Source: Candidatus Moraniibacteriota bacterium (lineage in GTDB: Bacteria; Patescibacteriota; Minisyncoccia; Moranbacterales; UBA9337). Taken from it: DNA of 8,509 nt. How positions within the stretch are numbered: the first letter of the stretch is position 1; the number at the start of each line of letters is the position of its first letter. The notes beneath the pieces are model-generated. The model did not search any database. It saw only the letters and a list, made by a program, of their open reading frames with translations, and was not told where the DNA came from. The DNA is taken from positions 1 to 8,509 of the forward strand of contig DOKP01000099.1 in assembly GCA_003510795.1 (NCBI GenBank), read 5' to 3'. Shown here piece after piece: positions 1 to 4,780 of the stretch. Position numbers and translations under genes: made by a program.

Positions 1-26
1 TCCCCTTGCTAAGGGGAGGGGGCTGG
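1..26. repeat. Truncated G-rich hairpin repeat at the window edge
   Basis: The first 17 bases form a perfect 7-bp hairpin (TCCCCTT, loop GCT, AAGGGGA), followed by a five-G run and CTGG. The order of parts, a C-rich arm, a CTTG..AAGG apex, then a G-rich tail ending near CTGG/TTGG, matches the more complete copy at 1751-1794. It therefore looks like the 3' part of one dispersed repeat cut by the window edge. No protein or promoter function is evident. Confidence 0.5.
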
Positions 27-48
27 AGACTGATAAAGCAAAAATTAT

Positions 49-1251
49 ATGCAGAAAAAAATATATTTAGATTACGCGGCCACCACGCCGATGGATGAAA
101 AAGTTTTAGAAAAAATGATACCGTATTTCTCGACCGACTTTGGCAATCCTTCTTCGGTTCACAATATGGGGCAAAGTGCCAATGTTGCCCTAGATGAAAC
201 TCGCAAAAAAGTGGCCAAATTATTAAATTCACAACTTAGTGAGATAATTTTCACCTCTGGAGCCACAGAAAGCAATAATTTAGCCATTCGCGGAGCATTG
301 AGCCACTATTGCGCAAAAAACGGTAAAAATGCCCCTAAGCCCCATTTTATAACTTCTACTATCGAGCACCACTGTGTATTGGAAACCATTGAAAGTCTTG
401 AAAAAGCAGACTTAATTGAGGCTACTTTTTTGCCAGTTGATAGCGAAGGTTTGATCGATTTAGAAAAATTAAAATCCAGCATCCAAGATAATACTTCACT
501 AATTTCAATAATGTACGTCAATAACGAAATTGGCACAATTCAACCCATTGCAGAGATCGGAAATTTGATTAAAGAGTTAAATTCTAATAGAAAAAATAAA
601 ATAATATTCCACAGCGATGCCGTGCAAGCCCTAAATTATTTAGATTGCGATACAAGAAAATTAGGAGTGGATATGCTTTCTTTTTCAGCTCATAAATTCT
701 ATGGACCCAAGGGAGTAGGGGTGCTTTATGTCAAAAAAGGAACAGCTGTTAAGGGCATCCAGACTGGCGGAGCGCAAGAATTTAAATTGCGCGCCGGCAC
801 TCAAAATGTCCCCGCTATTGTCGGCTTGGGCATCGCCATCGATAAAATAAAAAATAATAACGCTTCGGAAATTGAAAAACTGAGAGATTATTTAATCGAA
901 AGAGTTTTAAAAGAAATTCCAGCTTCATATCTAAACGGACACCGCGAAAAACGTTCGCCCAATAATGCCAACTTTAGATTTGATAATATAGAAGGGGAGG
1001 GGTTGCTTTTATCTCTGGATATGGAAGGGATTTGCGCCTCCACCGGCTCAGCTTGCTCTTCGGGTTCGCTGGATCCATCCCACGTATTATTAGCTTTAGG
1101 ACTCCGGCATGAACAAGCTCATGGCAGTTTGCGCTTAACTTTAGGGAAATATACCACCCAAGAGGAAATTGATTTCACAGTGGAGAAAATAAAAGAAATT
1201 GTGGCGCGCCTAAGGCAAATTTCCGGCAATGTATTATCCGAATTTAAATAA
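49..1251 (+). CDS. iscS: Cysteine desulfurase (IscS/NifS family)
   Basis: This is a cytosolic PLP enzyme that converts cysteine to alanine and passes the persulfide sulfur to Fe-S scaffolds and, in many bacteria, to tRNA-thiolation enzymes. The 400-aa length is normal for the family. Visible landmarks are the N-terminal LDYAATTP, GATESNN at 71-77, the cofactor-stacking His in EHHCVLE (H107), N158 in MYVNNEIGT, D190 and Q193 in HSDAVQ, and the PLP lysine K216 in SAHKFYGPKG. RAGTQN lies at 248-253. The persulfide cysteine C336 sits in STGSACSSG, the long-loop arrangement of IscS/NifS rather than SufS. The ATG at 49 gives the expected N-terminus, although no Shine-Dalgarno motif precedes it. The scaffold gene follows after 98 bp. 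No IscR-like regulator, HscA/HscB or ferredoxin gene is seen. The name iscS rests on family motifs; nifS is an equally used name. Confidence 0.95.
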   Translation: MQKKIYLDYAATTPMDEKVLEKMIPYFSTDFGNPSSVHNMGQSANVALDETRKKVAKLLNSQLSEIIFTSGATESNNLAIRGALSHYCAKNGKNAPKPHFITSTIEHHCVLETIESLEKADLIEATFLPVDSEGLIDLEKLKSSIQDNTSLISIMYVNNEIGTIQPIAEIGNLIKELNSNRKNKIIFHSDAVQALNYLDCDTRKLGVDMLSFSAHKFYGPKGVGVLYVKKGTAVKGIQTGGAQEFKLRAGTQNVPAIVGLGIAIDKIKNNNASEIEKLRDYLIERVLKEIPASYLNGHREKRSPNNANFRFDNIEGEGLLLSLDMEGICASTGSACSSGSLDPSHVLLALGLRHEQAHGSLRLTLGKYTTQEEIDFTVEKIKEIVARLRQISGNVLSEFK

Positions 1252-1255
1252 TATT

Positions 1256-1340
1256 TACGAATTACGAATAGAATACGAATATACCAATGGGTCGAATTTT
1301 AAGGGTGATTAGTATATTAGTAAGAAATTAGTAATTAGTA
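1256..1340. repeat. Heptamer repeats TACGAAT (x3) and ATTAGTA (x4) in the iscS-iscU spacer
   Basis: TACGAAT occurs at 1256, 1263 and 1274. ATTAGTA occurs at 1308, 1316, 1327 and 1334. Written in the same phase, the first unit is ATTACGA and the second is ATTAGTA, which differ at two positions, so the two clusters may share an origin. Spacings of 7, 8 and 11 bp suggest slippage plus small insertions. The repeats fill most of the 98-bp spacer, and no clear promoter or terminator is visible among them. Confidence 0.7.
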
Positions 1341-1349
1341 CAGAAAAAC

Positions 1350-1736
1350 ATGCAGTACTCAAAAAAAGTTTTAGATTATTTTATGAAACCTCGCAATTTG
1401 GGAGAATTACCAAATGCCGATGGGGAAGCCACTGTCGGTAATCCCAAGTGCGGGGACATTATGAAAATTTATCTAAAAATTATTAAAAATGAAAAAGGAG
1501 AAGAAATTATTGAGGATGTAAAATTCCAAACTCTTGGCTGTGGCGCCGCGATTGCCACTAGCTCAATGGCCACCGAAATGGTTAAAGGCCAGACATTGGA
1601 CGAGGCTTATAAAATAACCAATCAGCAAGTCGCTGATGAGCTTGGCGGACTTCCGGCACTAAAAATGCACTGCAGCAACCTCGCAGCCGACGCCATCAAA
1701 AAAGCAATTGAGAATTATAGAGCCGATATCAAATAA
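1350..1736 (+). CDS. iscU: Fe-S cluster assembly scaffold (IscU/NifU N-terminal type)
   Basis: This scaffold protein builds nascent [2Fe-2S] clusters from sulfur delivered by the desulfurase. At 128 aa it is a stand-alone IscU domain without the extra NifU domains. The three cluster-ligand cysteines are C34 in GNPKCGD, C64 in LGCGAAIATSS and C108 in MHCSNLA. The regulatory aspartate next to the first cysteine is D36. The segment LPALK at 101-105, just before HC, corresponds to the LPPVK site that HscA binds in E. coli IscU, although no HscA gene is in this window. The ATG at 1350 gives the typical MQYSKKVLDYFMKPRN start; no Shine-Dalgarno motif is visible. Its position directly after the desulfurase supports a two-gene sulfur-transfer and scaffold unit. 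Confidence 0.95.
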   Translation: MQYSKKVLDYFMKPRNLGELPNADGEATVGNPKCGDIMKIYLKIIKNEKGEEIIEDVKFQTLGCGAAIATSSMATEMVKGQTLDEAYKITNQQVADELGGLPALKMHCSNLAADAIKKAIENYRADIK

Positions 1737-1750
1737 CACAACTCTTCATC

Positions 1751-1794
1751 CTCTCCCTCTTGTACTCAAGGGGGAGGGTTAGGGAGGGGGTTGG
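1751..1794 (+). repeat. G-rich hairpin repeat with G-quadruplex motif
   Basis: Fifteen bases after the iscU stop, 1753-1762 pairs with 1767-1776 around a TACT loop. This is a 10-bp stem with one G-U pair, extendable to 12 bp with a second wobble. The right arm runs into four G-tracts (five, three, three and five Gs at 1770-1790, with loops A, TTA and A), which fits the canonical intramolecular G4 pattern. Hairpin and G4 share the first G-tract, so they exclude each other. No T-run follows, so it is not a standard intrinsic terminator. It resembles the fragment at 1-26 and, less clearly, the one at 8486-8509, which suggests a dispersed repeat family. Confidence 0.7.
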
Positions 1795-1819
1795 TAATTA
1801 TTCCACATAATGCTAAAAT
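1791..1819 (+). promoter_or_regulatory. Sigma-70-type promoter with extended -10 for the kinase gene
   Basis: TTGGTA at 1791-1796, a 17-bp spacer, and TAAAAT at 1814-1819 preceded by TGC (extended -10). The predicted start near 1826 leaves a leader of about 23 nt before the ATG at 1849. The -35 box lies at the end of the G-rich repeat. Confidence 0.55.
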
Positions 1820-1848
1820 ATAGTTAATAAATAAATTGTTTTTTAGCT

Positions 1849-2709
1849 ATGGAAAACATGGAAAATAATATTATTGAAAAAGAACATCAAATAGAAGAAA
1901 AAATAAATAAAATCATCTCAGAATCGCAAAGAATATTGGATGAAAATAAAATTGATGCTTATAAATCTCTGACCGTAAAGATGGCCGATTATTTAGTGAG
2001 TCAATTTCCCAATAATAATTTTCTATTAGTGCTCGATGGTTTGACTGGTTCAGGGAAGAGCACATTTTGCGCTTACTTATTAGCTGAATTAAAAAATAAA
2101 GGTCGAATGACACCCAATTGGTTGGAGTTGGATGACTTTTTGAAATCTCCAGAAGAAAGAATGCTTTTATTGGAAAGAATCAAAAAAGATCACGGAAAAG
2201 GATTGTCTACATCTAAAAATCAATACAGGGATAACTATCGGTTTAAAGACGTTTTGGTTTTTTTTCAAAAATTAAAAAAAATAGTTGCTGATAAGAATAG
2301 TTCTCCAAAAACTGATTTTTTTGATTTTGGCCTAGACAAATATAGTGGAGAAAAAATTGTTATTCCATTTATATTAGGACGGGATATTCTTGTTGAAAAT
2401 GAATATGGGGTCTATTTTTCAGATCCTATACAGAATCTTAATCCTATATGTATCCGCATAAATTCAGACTTTGATAAAGCAAAAATAAATTTTATCAATC
2501 GAACGAAAATAAAATATGGGGATAAGCAAGATGTTAGTGAGGGCAGTCCATTTATGCAAAAAAGGGAATTATTATTTTTAGCTGACCTAGAGACATATAA
2601 AGAATTGGCAAAGAAAACAGCAGGTTTAATTAACATTGTAGTTGATTTATCTGAACAACCAAAAAAATGGGCGATTCGTTTCTTAAATAGTAATGAATTT
2701 GATAAATAA
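1849..2709 (+). CDS. P-loop kinase-like NTPase, substrate unknown
   Basis: A 286-aa soluble protein. After an N-terminal charged helix (about residues 10-33), a beta strand LLVLDG leads into a Walker A loop GLTGSGKST (64-72, catalytic K70). LELDDFL at 93-97 sits where uridine kinase and phosphoribulokinase-type enzymes carry the acidic substrate/Mg motif (compare MDDFY). A basic segment around R218 (INRTKIKYG) could be the lid that closes over phosphate. These features point to a small-molecule kinase of the uridine-kinase/pantothenate-kinase clan, but I cannot assign a substrate; an RNA- or protein-modifying P-loop enzyme remains possible. The promoter just upstream and the next gene starting at its stop make it the first gene of a two-gene unit. 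The first methionine was chosen; an in-frame alternative is at residue 4. Its base composition is more AT-rich than the Fe-S genes. Confidence 0.7.
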   Translation: MENMENNIIEKEHQIEEKINKIISESQRILDENKIDAYKSLTVKMADYLVSQFPNNNFLLVLDGLTGSGKSTFCAYLLAELKNKGRMTPNWLELDDFLKSPEERMLLLERIKKDHGKGLSTSKNQYRDNYRFKDVLVFFQKLKKIVADKNSSPKTDFFDFGLDKYSGEKIVIPFILGRDILVENEYGVYFSDPIQNLNPICIRINSDFDKAKINFINRTKIKYGDKQDVSEGSPFMQKRELLFLADLETYKELAKKTAGLINIVVDLSEQPKKWAIRFLNSNEFDK

Positions 2710-2725
2710 ATCAAATGTTCGCAAT

Positions 2726-3208
2726 ATGCATGATATAATAATAAACTGGTTTGTCGACTTTCCTAAAAACTGGGCGACTTTTTTAATTGCCATGATTCCA
2801 GTTACGGAACTGCGAGCCTCTATCCCTTTGGCTATTAAAGTTTATCACTTGAATCCATTTTTAGCATGGCTTTATTCCATCTTTGGCACTTATTTTGCTA
2901 TGATACTGATAGTTTTTTTACTTGATCCAATTTCCAAATCCTTATCTGCGCACATTAAATTTTTTAAAGTTTTTTTTAAGTGGCTGTTTAGACACACCAA
3001 GAAAAAAACTAATAAAAAAATAAAAAAATATGGACCTTGGGCTATTTTTATTTTAGCGGCTACGCCTGTGCCATTATTTGGCGGCTTAACAGGAGCTGTA
3101 GCTGCTTTTGTTTTTGATTTTCCAGTTAGAAAATCTTTACCTCTTTTATTGGGGGGAACTGTGGTTTCAGGAACAATTGTTTTATGTATAACAATCTTTT
3201 TAAAATAA
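2726..3208 (+). CDS. Small integral membrane protein, Sm_multidrug_ex (PF06695) type
   Basis: The diagnostic segment is IPVTELRASIPLAI near the N-terminus, close to the family hallmark LPISELRGAIPLAI. A hydrophobic stretch (SIFGTYFAMILIVFLL), a strongly basic cytosolic loop (RHTKKKTNKKIKK), a second conserved segment FILAATPVPLFGGLTGAVAAF and a C-terminal membrane helix follow. The two Pro/Gly-rich segments resemble the re-entrant loops predicted for DedA-like membrane proteins. The family name comes from an old drug-export annotation; the real substrate is not established. I chose the ATG at 2726 (160 aa), 16 bp after the kinase stop, because homologues start about this close to the first membrane segment. 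The ATG at 2693 would add 11 polar residues and overlap the kinase gene by 17 bp. No Shine-Dalgarno motif favours either. It is probably co-transcribed with the kinase gene. Confidence 0.8.
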   Translation: MHDIIINWFVDFPKNWATFLIAMIPVTELRASIPLAIKVYHLNPFLAWLYSIFGTYFAMILIVFLLDPISKSLSAHIKFFKVFFKWLFRHTKKKTNKKIKKYGPWAIFILAATPVPLFGGLTGAVAAFVFDFPVRKSLPLLLGGTVVSGTIVLCITIFLK

Positions 3209-3213
3209 TTATC

Positions 3214-3243
3214 TTGCATCTCATAAATTAAATATGTTAATAT
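3214..3243 (+). promoter_or_regulatory. Promoter with extended -10 for the acetyltransferase gene
   Basis: TTGCAT at 3214-3219, an 18-bp spacer, then TAATAT at 3238-3243 preceded by TGT. The predicted start is near 3250, leaving about 20 nt of leader before the ATG at 3270. It begins six bases after the stop of the membrane protein gene, and no terminator lies between, so read-through is also possible. Confidence 0.5.
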
Positions 3244-3269
3244 AGATATATAACATTAATCTTAAAAAT

Positions 3270-3683
3270 ATGTTCAACATAAGACCCTTTGAAGAGAAAG
3301 ATGCTCCCAAGGTGATAGAACTATTAAAAGAATTAACCGATGGCCCGGTTAATTTTGAACCCAATCTTTTAGTGAACAACACGGCAGTTCGTTGTCGTGT
3401 GATTGAAAGCGAAGGTGATATTATCGGATTTGGAGCTTTGGCAATCTATCCTGTGCCAACAAGAGGTTTAGTGGGGAAATTAGAAGACATTGTCGTAAGT
3501 AGCGTCTATCGAGGTGGGGGACTGGGAAAAAAATTAGTAGCAGATTTGATTGCGGTTGCCAAAAAAGAAAATTTAAAATCAATCAGCTTAACTATTAACC
3601 CCAACAGGGTTGCTGCTAGAAATCTCTATGCATCGTTAGGGTTTATCCCCGCTGAAACAGAAGCTTTTTGGATGAAACTCTAA
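3270..3683 (+). CDS. GNAT-family N-acetyltransferase
   Basis: A 137-aa single-domain acetyl-CoA-dependent acetyltransferase, a normal size for GNAT. The N-terminal strand and helix (FNIRPFEEKDAPKVIELL) are typical. The acetyl-CoA pyrophosphate loop is YRGGGLGKKL (R81 to G86, the R/Q-x-x-G-x-G/A motif A), preceded by the acidic strand KLEDIVV (70-76). Motif B is NPNRVAARNLYASLGF (110-125). LEDIVV followed by YRGxGLG, and LYASLGF, also resemble glucosamine-6-phosphate acetyltransferases (GNA1) and PhnO-like enzymes. The acceptor could be an amino sugar, another small amine or a protein, and I cannot choose. No Shine-Dalgarno motif precedes the ATG. It has its own promoter and a strong terminator, so it appears to be a single-gene unit. 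Confidence 0.88.
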   Translation: MFNIRPFEEKDAPKVIELLKELTDGPVNFEPNLLVNNTAVRCRVIESEGDIIGFGALAIYPVPTRGLVGKLEDIVVSSVYRGGGLGKKLVADLIAVAKKENLKSISLTINPNRVAARNLYASLGFIPAETEAFWMKL

Positions 3684-3709
3684 ATATTTTCATAAAATTA
3701 AAATCTTTA

Positions 3710-3736
3710 AAAAACACCTTTAGAGAAGGTGTTTTT
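3710..3736 (+). terminator. Rho-independent terminator after the acetyltransferase gene
   Basis: An 11-bp stem (A-rich left arm AAAAACACCTT, five-base loop TAGAG, right arm AAGGTGTTTTT) begins 26 bases after the stop codon. The right arm ends in a five-T run, and the left-arm A-run makes it partly usable in reverse. It isolates the acetyltransferase from the MITE-like element downstream. Confidence 0.85.
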
Positions 3737-3790
3737 GAATTAATAAAAATATATTCAATTGAGTTCATATATCTGTGAAAGAACCAAAAA

Positions 3791-4003
3791 GTAACTCTTC
3801 ACTGACCCTTCTTTTATATCTTTTTTTACCTGTCTCTGCGAGTAATTTGAGTACTCTCAAATTGCGTGGCAGTCCAGAAAAATAGAACTCTTAATTAAAT
3901 ATATTCCTAGATTGCCACGTCAGGATTTTTAAATCATCCACAAGGATAATTTAAACATCGCAAAGACATGTCTGCTTTTTTTGTAGGGTCAGTGAAGAGT
4001 TAC
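3791..4003. mobile_element. MITE-like element: 213 bp with perfect 19-bp terminal inverted repeats
   Basis: The left end GTAACTCTTCACTGACCCT (3791-3809) is the exact reverse complement of 3985-4003. No open frame lies inside. The interior is highly foldable. TGTCTCTGCGA (3831-3841) pairs with TCGCAAAGACA (3958-3968) with one mismatch. That stem encloses three hairpins: AATTTGAG/CTCAAATT (3844-3863), CGTGGCA/TGCCACG (3865-3919, extended inward by further pairs) and a stem around ATCC-ACAA-GGAT (3928-3955). Together they make a four-way junction. If insertion duplicates TA, as in Tc1/mariner-IS630 elements, the TA at 3792-3793 and 4001-4002 would be the target duplication; this cannot be told apart from the inverted-repeat symmetry here. 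The inner TCTCTGCGA and GATTGCCACGTC blocks resemble widespread structured bacterial spacer repeats. No transposase is present, so any mobility would be in trans. Confidence 0.75.
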
Positions 4004-4015
4004 AGCCCAAAAAAA

Positions 4016-4044
4016 TTGACAAAAGGGCTATTTTATGCTAGTAT
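4016..4044 (+). promoter_or_regulatory. Strong sigma-70 promoter for the Sm-like gene
   Basis: A perfect TTGACA at 4016-4021, a 17-bp spacer, and TAGTAT at 4039-4044 with an extended -10 TGC. It is the closest to consensus of the promoters seen here. Its -35 box is 12 bp from the end of the MITE-like element. The start near 4051 gives a leader of about 119 nt. A second perfect TATAAT at 4080-4085 has no matching -35 box. Confidence 0.75.
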
Positions 4045-4050
4045 TTCATT

Positions 4051-4169
4051 AGAAACGCAGGGTAGTTCTTTTTTATTAGTATAATGTTTGAAGTTAAGCA
4101 GGGGAGAGGTGTGAGTATTTTTTAAGTACTCATAAAAAATTATTTTTTATTTAAAAGGGAAGAATAACA
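4051..4169 (+). promoter_or_regulatory. Structured ~120-nt leader with a possible 13-codon leader ORF
   Basis: The leader contains a hairpin TGAGTATTT-TTT-AAGTACTCA (4112-4132; 9 bp, one wobble pair), followed directly by an AT palindrome and T-rich tract (4133-4150), an arrangement like a weak intrinsic terminator. An ORF from ATG 4084 to TAA 4125 encodes 13 residues (MFEVKQGRGVSIF), and its stop lies inside the hairpin. The G-rich AGGGGAGAGG at 4100-4109 could be an internal ribosome site. Attenuation is possible but not shown. The purine-rich AAAAGGGAAGAA at 4153-4164 is a plausible ribosome site for the ATG at 4170. I recognise no known riboswitch. Confidence 0.35.
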
Positions 4170-4379
4170 ATGTCGATGAAAGAATTTCAAAAAATAAAAG
4201 ATTTGTCTGCTGTGGAAAAAAATAATTTAATTGGCAAAAGAATTACTGCCAAATTAAGATCCGCCCAAGATGTCATTCATGGAGAATGCATCAGATTTAA
4301 CGAAAAGAGCATAATCTTGAGCTCTGGACGCGAAGTAATGACACTTGGCGCAGGGACACTTATTCGATTTTTCGATTAG
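4170..4379 (+). CDS. Small protein with Sm/Hfq-like beta-barrel pattern (tentative)
   Basis: A 69-aa protein with no signal peptide or membrane segment. After an N-terminal polar helix (about 3-20), five short predicted strands follow: KRITAKL (23-29), VIHGECIRF (35-43), SIILSS (47-52), EVMTL (55-59) and TLIRFF (63-68). The pattern G38-x4-F43-N44-x3-I48-x-L50 matches the Sm1 motif of Sm/LSm/Hfq proteins (G-x-I/L-x-x-F-D-x3-I-x-L). The last strand would correspond to Sm2, but the YKHA of Hfq is absent. If correct, it would form a ring that binds RNA; a small SH3-like or KOW-like fold is the main alternative. It is the only gene here preceded by a convincing purine-rich ribosome site, and it has the best promoter. 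It stands alone, between a MITE-like element and a long hairpin. Being a real gene is likely; the fold is an inference. Confidence 0.65.
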   Translation: MSMKEFQKIKDLSAVEKNNLIGKRITAKLRSAQDVIHGECIRFNEKSIILSSGREVMTLGAGTLIRFFD

Positions 4380-4394
4380 ACGCGAAAAATCCAC

Positions 4395-4476
4395 GACCGC
4401 TTTTTCTGTAACATTTATTCCCAAGGTACTCATATAAGTGAGCCCAGAATGAATAACAGGAAAGCGGTTTCTTTAT
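4395..4476 (+). terminator. Long imperfect hairpin with T-rich tail after the Sm-like gene
   Basis: ACCGCTTT (4396-4403) pairs with AAAGCGGT (4461-4468). CTGT (4406-4409) pairs with ACAG (4456-4459). ATTTATTC (4413-4420) pairs with GAATGAAT (4447-4454), with one wobble. The apical loop holds a further stem, CTCAT-ATAA-GTGAG with GG/CC below it. The stem foot is followed by TTTCTTTATAT. It starts 16 bases after the stop codon and could be a terminator, a 3'-end stabiliser or a separate structured RNA. It is much longer than an ordinary terminator. A smaller hairpin, GATTTTTCG/CGAAAAATC (4366-4391), spans the stop codon. Confidence 0.5.
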
Positions 4477-4608
4477 ATATTCGATATGTCGCACAATGTA
4501 GATTTTACGACATATAGCATATTTAAACCCATTGTTTACGTGGTTTTTTGTGTTTATCTCTAGAAGCATTAGACTTAAATTAAGCAAATCATGCCTAACC
4601 GCTTCCAT
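4420..4608 (-). pseudogene. Possible C-terminal remnant of a RAYT-like transposase
   Basis: An 82-codon open frame runs from 4608 down to 4360 on the minus strand, with no ribosome site. Residues 40-63 read RHIEYIKKP followed by CYSFWAHLYEYLG (4420-4491). The order R-Y/H-I-E ... P ... Y-x-F/W-x-x-H-x-x-YLG recalls the C-terminal region of REP-associated tyrosine transposases (RYIELNP ... PEDYPWSSHRAYLG), with about ten residues missing between the two blocks. The HUH motif and catalytic tyrosine are not seen. The resemblance is by eye and weak; the frame may be chance. It overlaps the long hairpin and the last 20 bases of the Sm-like gene on the opposite strand. Confidence 0.22.
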
Positions 4609-4780
4609 TGATTGAATTTAAAATTGAATCAAATACATATGGCAATTTATTGTTTAAATTTTTTTAAGAATTATTTTTTAATTTTTAATAAGTTATGCAT
4701 TAGCTAGTATTTGGTCTATATATTTAAACTGATTTAGTATCTATCTGACCTTCAAAATTGACGCTAGTGACATATTGAGT
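4609..4780. other. AT-rich non-coding stretch
   Basis: No gene, RNA gene or convincing promoter is visible. It holds long A/T runs and short chance open frames. It separates the RAYT-like fragment from the IS110-like repeats and belongs to the same decayed, roughly 1.1-kb gene-free zone. Confidence 0.5.

Noticed and set aside
306..536. Open frame on the minus strand inside the desulfurase gene
   Set aside because: It is fully antisense to a well-conserved gene and has no recognisable motif.
1913..2714. Two minus-strand open frames opposite the kinase gene (1913-2113, 2412-2714)
   Set aside because: They are antisense to a gene with a clear Walker A motif, have no protein-family features and are explained by AT-rich codon use on the real strand.
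2890..3219. Minus-strand open frame opposite the membrane protein gene
   Set aside because: Its composition is the mirror of a hydrophobic coding strand and no motif is seen.
3933..3950. TCATCCACA / GGATAA resembling DnaA boxes, suggesting an origin
   Set aside because: There is only one imperfect box, and it lies within a hairpin of the MITE-like element; no box cluster or dnaA/dnaN neighbours.
4051..4169. Known riboswitch class in the leader
   Set aside because: I could match no conserved core (preQ1, c-di-GMP, fluoride, SAM) to the sequence.
4395..4469. tRNA or tRNA-like gene in the long hairpin
   Set aside because: There is no TTCRA T-loop, no D-loop signature and no cloverleaf spacing.
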